Source of the DNA: Pseudomonas azotoformans
Lineage (GTDB): Bacteria; Pseudomonadota; Gammaproteobacteria; Pseudomonadales; Pseudomonadaceae
DNA: 64,000 bases
Reading direction: 5' to 3'
NCBI RefSeq assembly: GCF_900103345.1
Contig: NZ_LT629702.1
Span: 5,192,501-5,256,500, forward strand
The position numbers and the translations under genes are program-made. Shown one piece after another: positions 55,692 through 64,000 of the stretch (positions are counted from its first letter, which is position 1; each line of letters begins with the position of its first letter). The notes below the pieces were generated by a model. It had not been told where the DNA came from and did no database searches. It worked only from the letters and a program-made list of their open reading frames with translations.

Positions 55692-57354
55692 GGTCGGCTT
55701 CCAACTGGATCCGGCCGCTTGAGCAGGCCGCAACACCATTGCGATAGGCGAAATACAATTTGCCGCGCTGCGCATCAAAGCGCAGGTGCAGTTCGATCGC
55801 ATCGCCCGGGCGCACCAGTTGCTGGAACTTGAGCACTTCCATACCCGCAAAAGTCGCTGGCAGATCGAGCAGTTGCTGGCCCAGGTTGAACGCCCACTCG
55901 ACCTGCACCACGCCCGGCAGCACCGGCGTGACCGGGAAGTGCCCGCTGAAGTAGGCCAGGTCTGGTGGGACGCTCAGTTGCACGGTCCATTCGCCGTTGG
56001 CTTCGACGCGCTCCAAGACTTCCGGTGCCTTGGGCCGGGGTGCCAGCAACAGTGCCTCGATGTCGGCCTGAGGCAGTTTGCCCTGGCTGTTCAGCGGCAG
56101 CTGTCTCAGCAACCGCCAGCGACGTGGCAGGGCCAGGGCTTCGCAGTGCCGGCTCAGGTGTTGGCGCAGGGTTTGGGTGACGGTTCGGCGGCCTTGATTG
56201 CGCAACGCATGCAGGCCTTCCGCGCTCAACACCACCAGCGCGCCAAGTGAAGCGCGATTTTCCTGGACTACGCCCAGACGGGTTTCAGCGACCCACGGGT
56301 GGGCCATCAGCGCGTGTTCCAGCATGGGCAGGGAGATGCGTTTTTCTTCCAGCTTGACGATGCGATCCAGGCGGCCAAGCAGCTCGAAACGGCCATCGGC
56401 ATGGATGCGTACGGCGTCGGCGGTTTGTTCGACATGCCCCTCAGGCAGGTAAGGCGATGCAATGCGCAGGGCGCCGTCGGCATCCTGGCTCAGTTGCACG
56501 TCGGCAAACGGCTGCCAAGGTTGTGCGCCTTGGCGCCAGGCGATGCCGCCGGTTTCCGAGCTGCCGAGAATCTCGGTCGGCCACTGCTGCAAGCGGTCGT
56601 ATAGGCTGCCGGCGGCGTCCACCGGCAATGCGCCGCCGGACGAAAACACCCGCGACACCTGGCTCAGCGCCGGCCAGTCGAGGTTGTCGCCCATGCGCTT
56701 GAGCAGTGCCGGGCTGGCAACCCAGGCAAAGTGTGCATGCTCGCGGCTGGCGCGCTGCATGTCTTCAGGGAAGGCCAGTTGCTTGCGCACAAAGGTACGG
56801 CCGGCGCACAGCGGCCACAGTACGCGGAACAGCAAACCGTAGATGTGTTGGGTGGCGACGCTGCCGATGATGCAGGCGTCCTTGAGGTCCTGGCCCCAAA
56901 GGGTTTCCAGGGCCTCGACCTCGTTGGCCAGCTGGCGCAGGGTCTTGTCGATACGCTTGGGTTCGCCGCTGGAGCCGGAGGTGCACAGGCTCAGGTGGCA
57001 AGTGTCCAGATCCAGTGCGGTAGCGCTCAGTGGCGCCGCATACAGCGCCTCAAGGTCAGCCGCTTCGGTCAGCCAGGCATCCACGGCCTCATCCCAGCGT
57101 TGGCGGGTCTGAGGTTGCAGGTCGGCCGGCAGCAATACGCTGACCCCGGCGCGCCAGGCGCCCAGCAGGGCAATCGCCAGCAGGCCGGCATCTTCCAGGT
57201 ACACGGCCAGGCGCTGGACACCGCGCGCTTTCAGGCCGGCGGCCAGGCTCAGGGAGTGTGCCCACAGCTGGGCGTGATTCATGGCAGGTTCGGTGGTGAC
57301 CGGACGCTGTTCCAGCGGCTCAAGCAGCAGGTGCTCAAGTTTCAACCCATTCAT
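55684..57354 (-). CDS. Acyl-ACP ligase fused to hotdog dehydratase
   Basis: 556 residues from ATG 57354, overlapping the membrane protein stop (ATGA). Residues ~1-450 are an adenylating enzyme: P-loop [12 protein letters not shown] (123-134), [23 protein letters not shown], and Lys in [11 protein letters not shown]. Residues ~465-556 are a FabZ-type hotdog with [13 protein letters not shown] (His472). In described APE systems these are two genes, ApeH (ligase) and ApeI (dehydratase). The ligase would activate the aryl acid made by the ammonia-lyase and load it onto ACP. Confidence 0.88.
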   Translation of the reverse strand: MNGLKLEHLLLEPLEQRPVTTEPAMNHAQLWAHSLSLAAGLKARGVQRLAVYLEDAGLLAIALLGAWRAGVSVLLPADLQPQTRQRWDEAVDAWLTEAADLEALYAAPLSATALDLDTCHLSLCTSGSSGEPKRIDKTLRQLANEVEALETLWGQDLKDACIIGSVATQHIYGLLFRVLWPLCAGRTFVRKQLAFPEDMQRASREHAHFAWVASPALLKRMGDNLDWPALSQVSRVFSSGGALPVDAAGSLYDRLQQWPTEILGSSETGGIAWRQGAQPWQPFADVQLSQDADGALRIASPYLPEGHVEQTADAVRIHADGRFELLGRLDRIVKLEEKRISLPMLEHALMAHPWVAETRLGVVQENRASLGALVVLSAEGLHALRNQGRRTVTQTLRQHLSRHCEALALPRRWRLLRQLPLNSQGKLPQADIEALLLAPRPKAPEVLERVEANGEWTVQLSVPPDLAYFSGHFPVTPVLPGVVQVEWAFNLGQQLLDLPATFAGMEVLKFQQLVRPGDAIELHLRFDAQRGKLYFAYRNGVAACSSGRIQLEADHA

Positions 57355-57896
57355 ACGCGGCCTCGAACCCTTTGTCGTACCAGCCATTCCACGGCAAACA
57401 ACAGCCCCATCAGCCCGTAGGCGATCAGGCCGTTGTACAACGTCCACCAGCTCAGCGGCGCCCACAGGGTGAGGGCGGCGGCGAGCAGGCCATTACACAG
57501 AAAAAACACACTCCACACCACGGTGACCTGGCGGGTATACACGATGGCATGCGGGGGCAATACCGGGTCGGTCATGCGCGCCAGGCGCTCGACCATCGGC
57601 GGGCCGTATTTGAGGCTCAAACCAAACAACGCCAGCATGAACGCGCTGACCAGGCTCGGGTACCAGCGCAGCAAGCGGGGGTTGTCGAACCAGGCCAGCA
57701 ACAGGCAGAACACGATCACCGCCAGCGCCATCCAGCGGCTGCCGGGGCGTCGCGCACCGGTCAGTGCGCGCAGCAGCCACAAACTGCCGAGCAGCAGGCC
57801 GAATTGCCACGGGGCGAAGTGTTCGGTGCCGTAATACACCGCAAAGGGGTACAGCAGCCCCGCCAGCAACAGGCCAAGGCCGATCAGCCGGCTCAT
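57351..57896 (-). CDS. Integral membrane protein (COG4648-type) of the APE operon
   Basis: 181 residues, about five or six hydrophobic segments (3-20, 32-45, 56-69, 78-95, 127-146, 149-170) with a short polar loop PVLPPHAIVYTRQVTVVW. Proteins of this type occur in APE clusters between ACPs and ligase; function not established. Overlaps the ACP and ligase genes by 4 bases each. Confidence 0.85.
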   Translation of the reverse strand: MSRLIGLGLLLAGLLYPFAVYYGTEHFAPWQFGLLLGSLWLLRALTGARRPGSRWMALAVIVFCLLLAWFDNPRLLRWYPSLVSAFMLALFGLSLKYGPPMVERLARMTDPVLPPHAIVYTRQVTVVWSVFFLCNGLLAAALTLWAPLSWWTLYNGLIAYGLMGLLFAVEWLVRQRVRGRV

Positions 57897-58147
57897 GCGG
57901 CAGGCGTGACCAGACGGTACACCGCCTCAACCACATCGTTCACGGTGCGCACGGCCTTGAATTCCTCGGCGGCGATCTTCTTGCCGGTCTGGCGCTTGAT
58001 ATGGTCGATCAAGTCGACGGCATCGATGCTGTCGATTTCCAGGTCCTGGTACAGGTTGGCGTCCAGGGTGACGCGTTCCGGCGGCAGTTCAAACAGTTCC
58101 ACCAAGGCATCGCGCAGGGTGTTGAAAATATCGTCACGAGTTTGCAT
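57893..58147 (-). CDS. apeF: Acyl carrier protein 2 of the APE pathway
   Basis: 84 residues. Phosphopantetheine site Ser40 in DLEIDSIDAVDL. Overlaps the membrane protein gene by 4 bases. APE systems use two ACPs, one to receive the aryl starter from the ligase and one for chain growth; which is which cannot be told by eye. Confidence 0.93.
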   Translation of the reverse strand: MQTRDDIFNTLRDALVELFELPPERVTLDANLYQDLEIDSIDAVDLIDHIKRQTGKKIAAEEFKAVRTVNDVVEAVYRLVTPAA

Positions 58148-58156
58148 GGTCCGGTC

Positions 58157-58426
58157 TCAAGCTGCCTGTCTGGCTGTGACGAATGCCGCAAGGCTGGCCA
58201 CGTTGGTGAAGTGATTGCGGGTGTCCTTGGCGTCGGCATCGATCTTGATGCCGTACTTTTTCTGAATCGCCAGGCCCAGTTCCAGGGCGTCTACCGAATC
58301 CAGGCCGAGACCTTCGCCGAACAGGGTCTGCTCGCTGCCGATGTCGTCGACGCTGATGTCTTCCAGGCCCAGGGCCTCGATGATCAGCGCCTTTATGTCG
58401 TGCTCAAGGCGGTGTTGGTCGCTCAT
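58157..58426 (-). CDS. apeE: Acyl carrier protein 1 of the APE pathway
   Basis: 89 residues. Phosphopantetheine site Ser44 in EGLGLDSVDALELGLAI. The Gly-Leu before the DS differs from the Glu-Ile of ACP 2, showing divergence of the two carriers. Overlaps the acyltransferase gene by 23 bases. Confidence 0.93.
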   Translation of the reverse strand: MSDQHRLEHDIKALIIEALGLEDISVDDIGSEQTLFGEGLGLDSVDALELGLAIQKKYGIKIDADAKDTRNHFTNVASLAAFVTARQAA

Positions 58427-59216
58427 CTTCGGCGAGCTCCTTAATAAAATAGTGATGCAGGTAATCGTTGAGCTTGCGTGAGGCCTGGGGCGCGGGCCCC
58501 AGTGTTGCGAACGCCTGTGGTTCTATATCGGCACCCACCCGCAAACTGAAGTGCACGCGGCATTTCGGGATGCGATACCAGGGTTCGGCCTTGGTCAGCG
58601 TGGTCGGGCTGACCTTGATCACCACGGGGGTGATGATTGTCGCACCCCGCAGTGCAATGGCGGCACCGCCGCGATGAAAGGCAGGCGCCGCACCGGGTGT
58701 GGTGCGGGTGCCCTCGGGAAAGATGATCAGGGTCTGGCCACTGCGCAGGGCGTCTGCGGCTGCATCGAGCATCTCGGCACTGCCGTCGTTGCTGATATAA
58801 CCGGCGTCGCGAACCGGGCCACGCGTGAAGGGGTTCTGCCACAGGCTCTGCTTGACCACGCAGTTGGCCTGGCGCACCAGGCCGATCAGGAACACCACGT
58901 CGATCAGCGACGGGTGGTTGGCGATGATCATCTGGCCAGGGCGGCCGAGTTTTTCCGCGCCTTCGACGCTGTAGGTCAGCACGCCGGCGCGTTGCATCAG
59001 GCGGATAAAGAACCAGAACAGCCAACTGATCGTATGGCGCGCGCGGCTGCGGTGTTTTGCAGCGCTGCCTGGCAGGCAACTGAGCAATGGAAACACCAGC
59101 AAACGCAGGCACAACCCGCCGAAGCCGAACAGCGCAAAGCTGGCGGCGGTGGCGAACAGACGCCAGTAATAGGCGTCCCGTGGTTTTTCGTTCAGGGCTT
59201 GCGTTGCCAGTTCCAT
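58404..59216 (-). CDS. PlsC-type 1-acyl-glycerol-3-phosphate acyltransferase homologue
   Basis: 270 residues from ATG 59216 (GGAAGAA upstream), overlapping the KS-like gene by 25. Motif I NHPSLID (His101, Asp106) and motif III IIFPEGTRT (~166-173) are intact. A membrane helix at ~24-48. Family acylates lysolipids; in APE clusters it may take part in attaching the polyene to the lipid anchor. Confidence 0.9.
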   Translation of the reverse strand: MELATQALNEKPRDAYYWRLFATAASFALFGFGGLCLRLLVFPLLSCLPGSAAKHRSRARHTISWLFWFFIRLMQRAGVLTYSVEGAEKLGRPGQMIIANHPSLIDVVFLIGLVRQANCVVKQSLWQNPFTRGPVRDAGYISNDGSAEMLDAAADALRSGQTLIIFPEGTRTTPGAAPAFHRGGAAIALRGATIITPVVIKVSPTTLTKAEPWYRIPKCRVHFSLRVGADIEPQAFATLGPAPQASRKLNDYLHHYFIKELAEDERPTPP

Positions 59217-59911
59217 ACGCGGTTCTTCCAGGCATGTTGGCAGGCGACCTGTTCAGTGAGCAGGGTGCGCAGCAGGTTCAGGGCGTGGGGCCACTGGGTT
59301 TGAGTGTGTTGGACAGTGCCGCTGTTCAGTTCCACCTGCCACTCGTCGCCCGGCGTCAGCAGCAGACCGAGGGCGTAGGGGAAGGGTACGTCAACGATCC
59401 AGCTGGCATAGGCTTCGGGCGGCTGCTCTTCGGTAATCACCAGTAAAACCGCTGGCGCGCCCTCGTTGAGCAGCGCGGCGGCTTCGAGCATGCCGTGCTC
59501 CAGGCCATCGCCGGCGGCGGCGAGGGCGGTCATTTCGCTGGTTTCATTGCGCAGGATCGACCACAGCCCAATCACCGCATTGTGCACCGACAGGCTGAAC
59601 TGCGTCGGCGACAGCGGCTGCTCGCTGGCCAGGTCGCTGAGGATGTCGAGGGTGCGCGGGGTTTCGCCATGGCGGGAAATAAACACCAGCGGCAGGTCCT
59701 GCAAACCCTCAGCCAGTGGCCAACCTACGCTGAAAGCCATGCGCGCCAGGCGGCTCAAGCGGCGGCGCTGCATGGCCGGCAGGAACGAGACGTCAGGGGC
59801 TGCATCACTTGCGGGCAGCAACGCCGGCGCCTGACACCAGGCGCGCCAGTCGTCCACGCTATCGAGCCCGGGGGCCCAGGCGCGCCATTGGGCGATGTTG
59901 AAAGTGATCAC
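59192..59911 (-). CDS. Ketosynthase-like partner (N-terminal KS domain, CLF-type)
   Basis: 239 residues from GTG 59911. The ketoacyl-synthase-like N-terminal domain is truncated relative to a full KS (~400). FSLSVHNAVIGLW aligns with the active-site strand, but there is no Cys at the nucleophile position, so it cannot condense by itself. LVFISRHGE, DGLEHGMLEAAALL and WIVDVPFPYALGLLL are further matches. In published APE systems the first gene (ApeC) is such a chain-length-factor-like subunit that pairs with ApeO. First gene of the operon behind the promoter at 60.0 kb. Confidence 0.8.
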   Translation of the reverse strand: MITFNIAQWRAWAPGLDSVDDWRAWCQAPALLPASDAAPDVSFLPAMQRRRLSRLARMAFSVGWPLAEGLQDLPLVFISRHGETPRTLDILSDLASEQPLSPTQFSLSVHNAVIGLWSILRNETSEMTALAAAGDGLEHGMLEAAALLNEGAPAVLLVITEEQPPEAYASWIVDVPFPYALGLLLTPGDEWQVELNSGTVQHTQTQWPHALNLLRTLLTEQVACQHAWKNRVWNWQRKP

Positions 59912-59997
59912 TGAGAAGTTATCCCGCCCCTGCGGGCTTCCATGTGCGACTGTTGGCCCCGAATACCGGGACAGGGAACAATAGCCGAATGGCGCGC

Positions 59998-60026
59998 ATT
60001 ATCCCGGTGCCGTGGGGTTCTAGCAA
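59998..60026 (-). promoter_or_regulatory. Sigma-70 promoter of the APE operon
   Basis: Minus strand: TTGCTA (60026-60021), 17-base spacer, GATAAT (60003-59998). Predicted start is near 59991, giving an ~80-base leader before GTG 59911. No other good promoter was noticed within the 17-kb operon. Confidence 0.65.
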
Positions 60027-60260
60027 ACTTTGGTAAAGATTTGTGCACGGCTGATTACAAAATAGTGGAAAGGATTTACAGATTGTCCTTTACCGAGGGA
60101 CTGGATGGATTGTCGGACCGTTCTTTTTAATCTGTGGGCTGTGTATGACAGCCATCGCGCCAATGGCCTCGTGATGCAGCAGTGCATGGATGAACGAGGT
60201 AGCTAACAGGCGCTTTTGCCCTCTACACTCGGACATTCATTGATACACGGAGGTTTTTCC
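60027..60260 (+). promoter_or_regulatory. Upstream region and leader hairpin of parA
   Basis: Within the ~350-base gap between the APE operon and parA. CCTCGT (60167-60172) pairs with ACGAGG (60194-60199), with inner ATGCA/TGCAT, forming a two-part hairpin ~60 bases before the parA ATG. No clear -10/-35 was identified. Short frames in this region lack ribosome sites and are not called. Confidence 0.4.
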
Positions 60261-61031
60261 ATGCGGCGTGTGGTGTTCAATCAAAAAGGCGGCGTTGGCA
60301 AGTCCAGTATCGCCTGCAACCTGGCGGCAGTCAGCGCCAGCGAAGGTTATCGAACCCTGTTGGTGGACCTCGATGCGCAAGCCAACTCAACCCAGTACCT
60401 CACTGGGTTGACCGGCGACGATATCCCTATGGGAATCGCGGATTTTTTCAAGCAAACCTTGTCTTCCGGACCGTTTTCCAAGAAGAACAAGGTGGATATC
60501 TACGAAACGCCGTTCGACAACCTGCACGTGATCACCGCAACCGCAGAACTGGCGGACCTGCAGCCCAAGCTTGAGGCCAAGCACAAGATCAACAAGCTGC
60601 GAAAGTTGCTGGATGAGCTGAGCGAAGATTACGACCGGATTTACCTGGATACGCCTCCTGCGCTGAATTTTTATGCGGTTTCGGCGCTGATTGCCGCTGA
60701 TCGAGTGCTGATCCCTTTCGATTGCGACAGCTTCTCGCGCCAGGCGTTGTATGGCCTGCTGGCTGAAATCGAAGAGTTGAAGGAAGACCACAACGAAGGG
60801 TTGGAAGTGGAAGGCATCGTGGTCAACCAGTTCCAGGCCCGGGCGAGCCTGCCGCAGCAGATGCTGGATGAGTTGATTGCCGAAGGGTTGCCGGTGCTGC
60901 CGGTGTACCTGGCCAGCTCCGTGCGCATGCGCGAGTCGCACCAGGAGAGCAAGCCGCTGATCCACCTGGACCCACGTCACAAGCTGACGCAGCAGTTTGT
61001 GGAGTTGCATAACTTGCTGGAAAACGCGTGA
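60261..61031 (+). CDS. Orphan ParA-family ATPase
   Basis: 256 residues from ATG 60261, GGAGG ten bases upstream. Deviant Walker A KGGVGKS (9-15) in FNQKGGVGKSSIACNLAA, switch I DLDAQANSTQYL, Walker B IYLDTPPAL. No parB, centromere repeats or chemotaxis genes lie nearby, so it is not the chromosome-partitioning ParA. Such orphans position protein complexes or cell-pole machines. Position downstream of the hemE region is conserved in pseudomonads. Partner unknown. Confidence 0.9.
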   Translation: MRRVVFNQKGGVGKSSIACNLAAVSASEGYRTLLVDLDAQANSTQYLTGLTGDDIPMGIADFFKQTLSSGPFSKKNKVDIYETPFDNLHVITATAELADLQPKLEAKHKINKLRKLLDELSEDYDRIYLDTPPALNFYAVSALIAADRVLIPFDCDSFSRQALYGLLAEIEELKEDHNEGLEVEGIVVNQFQARASLPQQMLDELIAEGLPVLPVYLASSVRMRESHQESKPLIHLDPRHKLTQQFVELHNLLENA

Positions 61032-61053
61032 TCTAAAAGACAACACAAAACCC

Positions 61054-61146
61054 CTGTGGGAGGGGGCTTGCTCCCGATAGCAGAGTGTCAGTCAACCCAT
61101 TCATCAACTGACCCACCGCGATCGGGAGCAAGCCCCCTCCCACATT
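61054..61146. repeat. REPIN (paired inverted REP)
   Basis: Arms CCTGTGGGAGGGGGCTTGCT and complement (GGGAGCAAGCCCCCTCCCAC), centre ~40 bases, between parA and trxC, which converge here. The inner bases (TTGCTCCCGAT) differ from the TTGCCCCCGAT form. Confidence 0.92.
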
Positions 61147-61172
61147 TGATCTGTGTTGTGCTCAGGGGCGAG

Positions 61173-61607
61173 TTACACGCCCTGGCTGCGTAACCACGCC
61201 ATCAACTGCGGTAACGGAAACGCCCCACTCTGGCGCGCCACTTCGCGGCCATTCTTGAACAGAATCAAACTTGGGATCGAACGAATCCCCAACTGTGCCG
61301 ACAACTGCTGATTGGCCTCGCTGTCCAGCTTGGCCAACCGGCACTTGCCCTCCAACTGCCCAGCCGCCTGCTCGAACACCGGGGCAAACGATTTACACGG
61401 CCCACACCAGTCGGCCCACACATCCACCAGCAACGGCAAATCGCCTTTGATCTGGCTGGCGTAGTCGCCTTGCTTCAGCTCAAACGGTTTGTTCAGTAAA
61501 ACCGGCTGCTTGCAGCGCCCGCATTTGGGCGCATCGCCCAGGCGTTCGCCGGGGATGCGGTTGAGGCCGTTGCAGTGGGGGCAGGGCATGACAAGAGGTT
61601 CGGACAT
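61173..61607 (-). CDS. trxC: Thioredoxin 2 (zinc-binding)
   Basis: 144 residues from ATG 61607 with GGAG upstream. N-terminal zinc finger: Cys9/Cys12 (CPHC) and Cys29/Cys32 (CGRC). Thioredoxin domain with redox-active WCGPC (Cys68, Cys71) and cis-Pro in RSIPSLILF. Cytoplasmic disulfide reductase, oxidative-stress induced in E. coli. Convergent with parA across the REPIN. Confidence 0.96.
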   Translation of the reverse strand: MSEPLVMPCPHCNGLNRIPGERLGDAPKCGRCKQPVLLNKPFELKQGDYASQIKGDLPLLVDVWADWCGPCKSFAPVFEQAAGQLEGKCRLAKLDSEANQQLSAQLGIRSIPSLILFKNGREVARQSGAFPLPQLMAWLRSQGV

Positions 61608-61778
61608 GGTGGAGCTCCAACGAAAGCAGTCAGTGAAGCTCAATGTGGAGTCGGGCGCAGGTGTTATCAAGTTCTGAAGCGGCGTTGCATATGCTCACAG
61701 ATTTTTGCGCGTCGATTGCGCGCGCCTATCTAGGCTGTGAAAGCGTGCTCGACAAAGCACCACCGGTCCGATCGGCTC

Positions 61779-61834
61779 TATAGCAAATTGCGATACTCAG
61801 TGTTCGGGTATAACCTTCATAGCAAGATGCGATA
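61779..61834 (+). promoter_or_regulatory. higBA promoter with two palindromic operators
   Basis: TATAGCAAATTGCGATA (61779-61795) and CATAGCAAGATGCGATA (61818-61834) are 17-bp near-identical repeats, each an imperfect palindrome, starting 39 bp apart. TTGCGA (61788-61793) with a 15-base spacer to TATAAC (61809-61814) places the -35 in the first and the transcription start in the second. HigA (or HigBA) is the expected ligand. Confidence 0.65.
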
Positions 61835-61844
61835 GGGATGTTGC

Positions 61845-62144
61845 ATGCGAGTGATCAGTGCGAAGCAAATACGAAACGCCAAGGAAAAATGGCCTCACTC
61901 AGCCAGTGCTCTGGATGAGTGGCATCGAAAGGTCAAAGTCATCAGCCCTGAAGATTTTGCGACGTTGAGAGCCGTTTTCCCTGCTGTGGATAAAGTTGGG
62001 GCACTGCATGTGTTCAATATTGGAGGTAACAAGCTCCGCCTTGTTGCCATCGTGCGCTATCGAATGCAGCGCCTCTATATCCGGCATGTTTTGGACCATC
62101 GTGAATACGACAAGGGTAAATGGAAGGAATCATGGGAAAAATGA
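61845..62144 (+). CDS. higB: HigB-family mRNA interferase toxin
   Basis: 99 residues from ATG 61845, 10 bases after the second operator. RelE-superfamily HigB: DEWHRKVKVISPEDF, VGALHVFNIGGNKLRLVAIVRY and LYIRHVLDHREYDKGKW hold the basic and aromatic residues that in this family cleave mRNA in the ribosomal A site. Toxin-first order is typical of higBA. Overlaps the antitoxin gene. Confidence 0.9.
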   Translation: MRVISAKQIRNAKEKWPHSASALDEWHRKVKVISPEDFATLRAVFPAVDKVGALHVFNIGGNKLRLVAIVRYRMQRLYIRHVLDHREYDKGKWKESWEK

Positions 62145-62542
62145 GTGTATTGATCGAGCAAGTCGCCGAGCATTGGCAGTTCGTATCACCCTTGTTGCGT
62201 AAGCCGAAAACCGAGGCTGATTACGATGTGTTGGTCGAGGCGCTCGACGAATTGCTGGATATCGTGGGGGACGATGAAACCCATCCGCTGATGGGGCTGG
62301 TCGGTATCATAGGTGATTGGGTTGAGGCCTATGACTTAGAGCATTGGCCAATGCCTGAAGCGAGCGGAGTTGATGTATTGCGGTCAATGATGCGGGAGCA
62401 TGGCTTGACGCAAAGTGACCTGCCTGGGGTCGGTGCTCAGTCGGTTGTTTCAGAAATCCTGAGTGGAAAACGCCAGCTGAACGTTCGGCAGATTCGTTGG
62501 CTGGCGGAGTTCTTCAAGGTCCCTGTGGACATGTTCATCTGA
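62132..62542 (+). CDS. higA: HigA-family antitoxin
   Basis: 136 residues from ATG 62132 (AAGGA four bases upstream); ATG 62141, which overlaps the toxin stop as ATGA, and ATG 62120 are alternatives. The N-terminal half (DYDVLVEALDELLDIVGDDE) should wrap HigB; the C-terminal HTH (LRSMMREHGLTQSDLPGVGA, SEILSGKRQLNVRQIRWLAEFF) binds the operators upstream. Together with higB it forms a self-regulating type II module. Confidence 0.9.
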   Translation: MGKMSVLIEQVAEHWQFVSPLLRKPKTEADYDVLVEALDELLDIVGDDETHPLMGLVGIIGDWVEAYDLEHWPMPEASGVDVLRSMMREHGLTQSDLPGVGAQSVVSEILSGKRQLNVRQIRWLAEFFKVPVDMFI

Positions 62543-62581
62543 TCACGATCAAGGCGGTGTGCGATCTTCTGGATAGGCCTC

Positions 62582-64000
<1,419 letters not shown>

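Noticed and set aside
59942..60130. 62-residue frame upstream of parA
   Set aside because: No ribosome site, crosses the APE promoter region, and no recognisable sequence.

Overview
The window is a chromosomal segment of a fluorescent pseudomonad. High G+C, REP/REPIN elements of the Pseudomonas type, a class II (medium-chain-length) PHA locus, and gene order all point to this: phaC1-DUF971-hslU-hslV, SPOR-argS-priA-rpmE, maeB, ponA-pilMNOPQ-aroK-aroB-damX-gltB-gltD-hemE. From family knowledge this order matches the PAO1 PA5059-PA5034 region. No rRNA, tRNA, insertion sequence, prophage or CRISPR array was seen.

Layout. (1) 1-4.3 kb: a chaperone-usher fimbrial operon on the minus strand (pilin-like subunit, two PapD-type chaperones, usher cut by the window edge) with a divergent NarL/FixJ-type response regulator at 4.3-5.0 kb. 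This block lies directly downstream of phaD, where phaF/phaI would be expected. (2) 5.0-10.3 kb: phaC1-phaZ-phaC2-phaD, with a good sigma-54-type promoter in front of phaC1. (3) 10.4-20.6 kb: core genes DUF971, hslU, hslV (with a sigma-32-type promoter), a SPOR protein, argS, priA, rpmE, an exported nuclease and a malic enzyme. (4) 20.7-27.0 kb: ponA and a divergent pilMNOPQ locus that is structurally remodelled. PilM lacks about 135 internal residues, PilO and PilP are one polypeptide without the PilP lipobox, and PilQ has no N-terminal AMIN region. (5) 27.0-37.9 kb: aroK, aroB, damX-like, gltB, gltD, hemE.

(6) 38-64 kb is an accessory block: hipBA, a divergent MFS transporter/LysR pair, an orphan PemK/MazF-like toxin and a candidate structured RNA. 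Then comes a ~17-kb, 20-gene minus-strand aryl-polyene (APE/xanthomonadin-like) operon read from one promoter at ~60.0 kb, with most genes overlapping. After it lie an orphan ParA, trxC, higBA and the 5'-truncated selO.

The APE operon encodes a full type II PKS set: two ketosynthases, a KS-like partner, ketoreductase, dehydratase, two ACPs, and an acyl-ACP ligase fused to a second dehydratase. It also encodes an aromatic ammonia-lyase for an aryl starter, a methyltransferase, a flavoenzyme carrying a halogenase-type WxWxIP motif, lipid acyl/glycosyl transferases, a thioesterase, and an MMPL/LolA-like/lipoprotein export set. The likely product is an outer-membrane-anchored, possibly halogenated and methylated aryl polyene.

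The most notable observations are the remodelled Pil alignment complex, a REP element that supplies the signal-peptide leader of the LolA-like protein, the halogenase-like enzyme and ligase-dehydratase fusion of the APE operon, and the candidate RNA at 42.4 kb. All functional calls rest on reading motifs and gene order; no database search was run.
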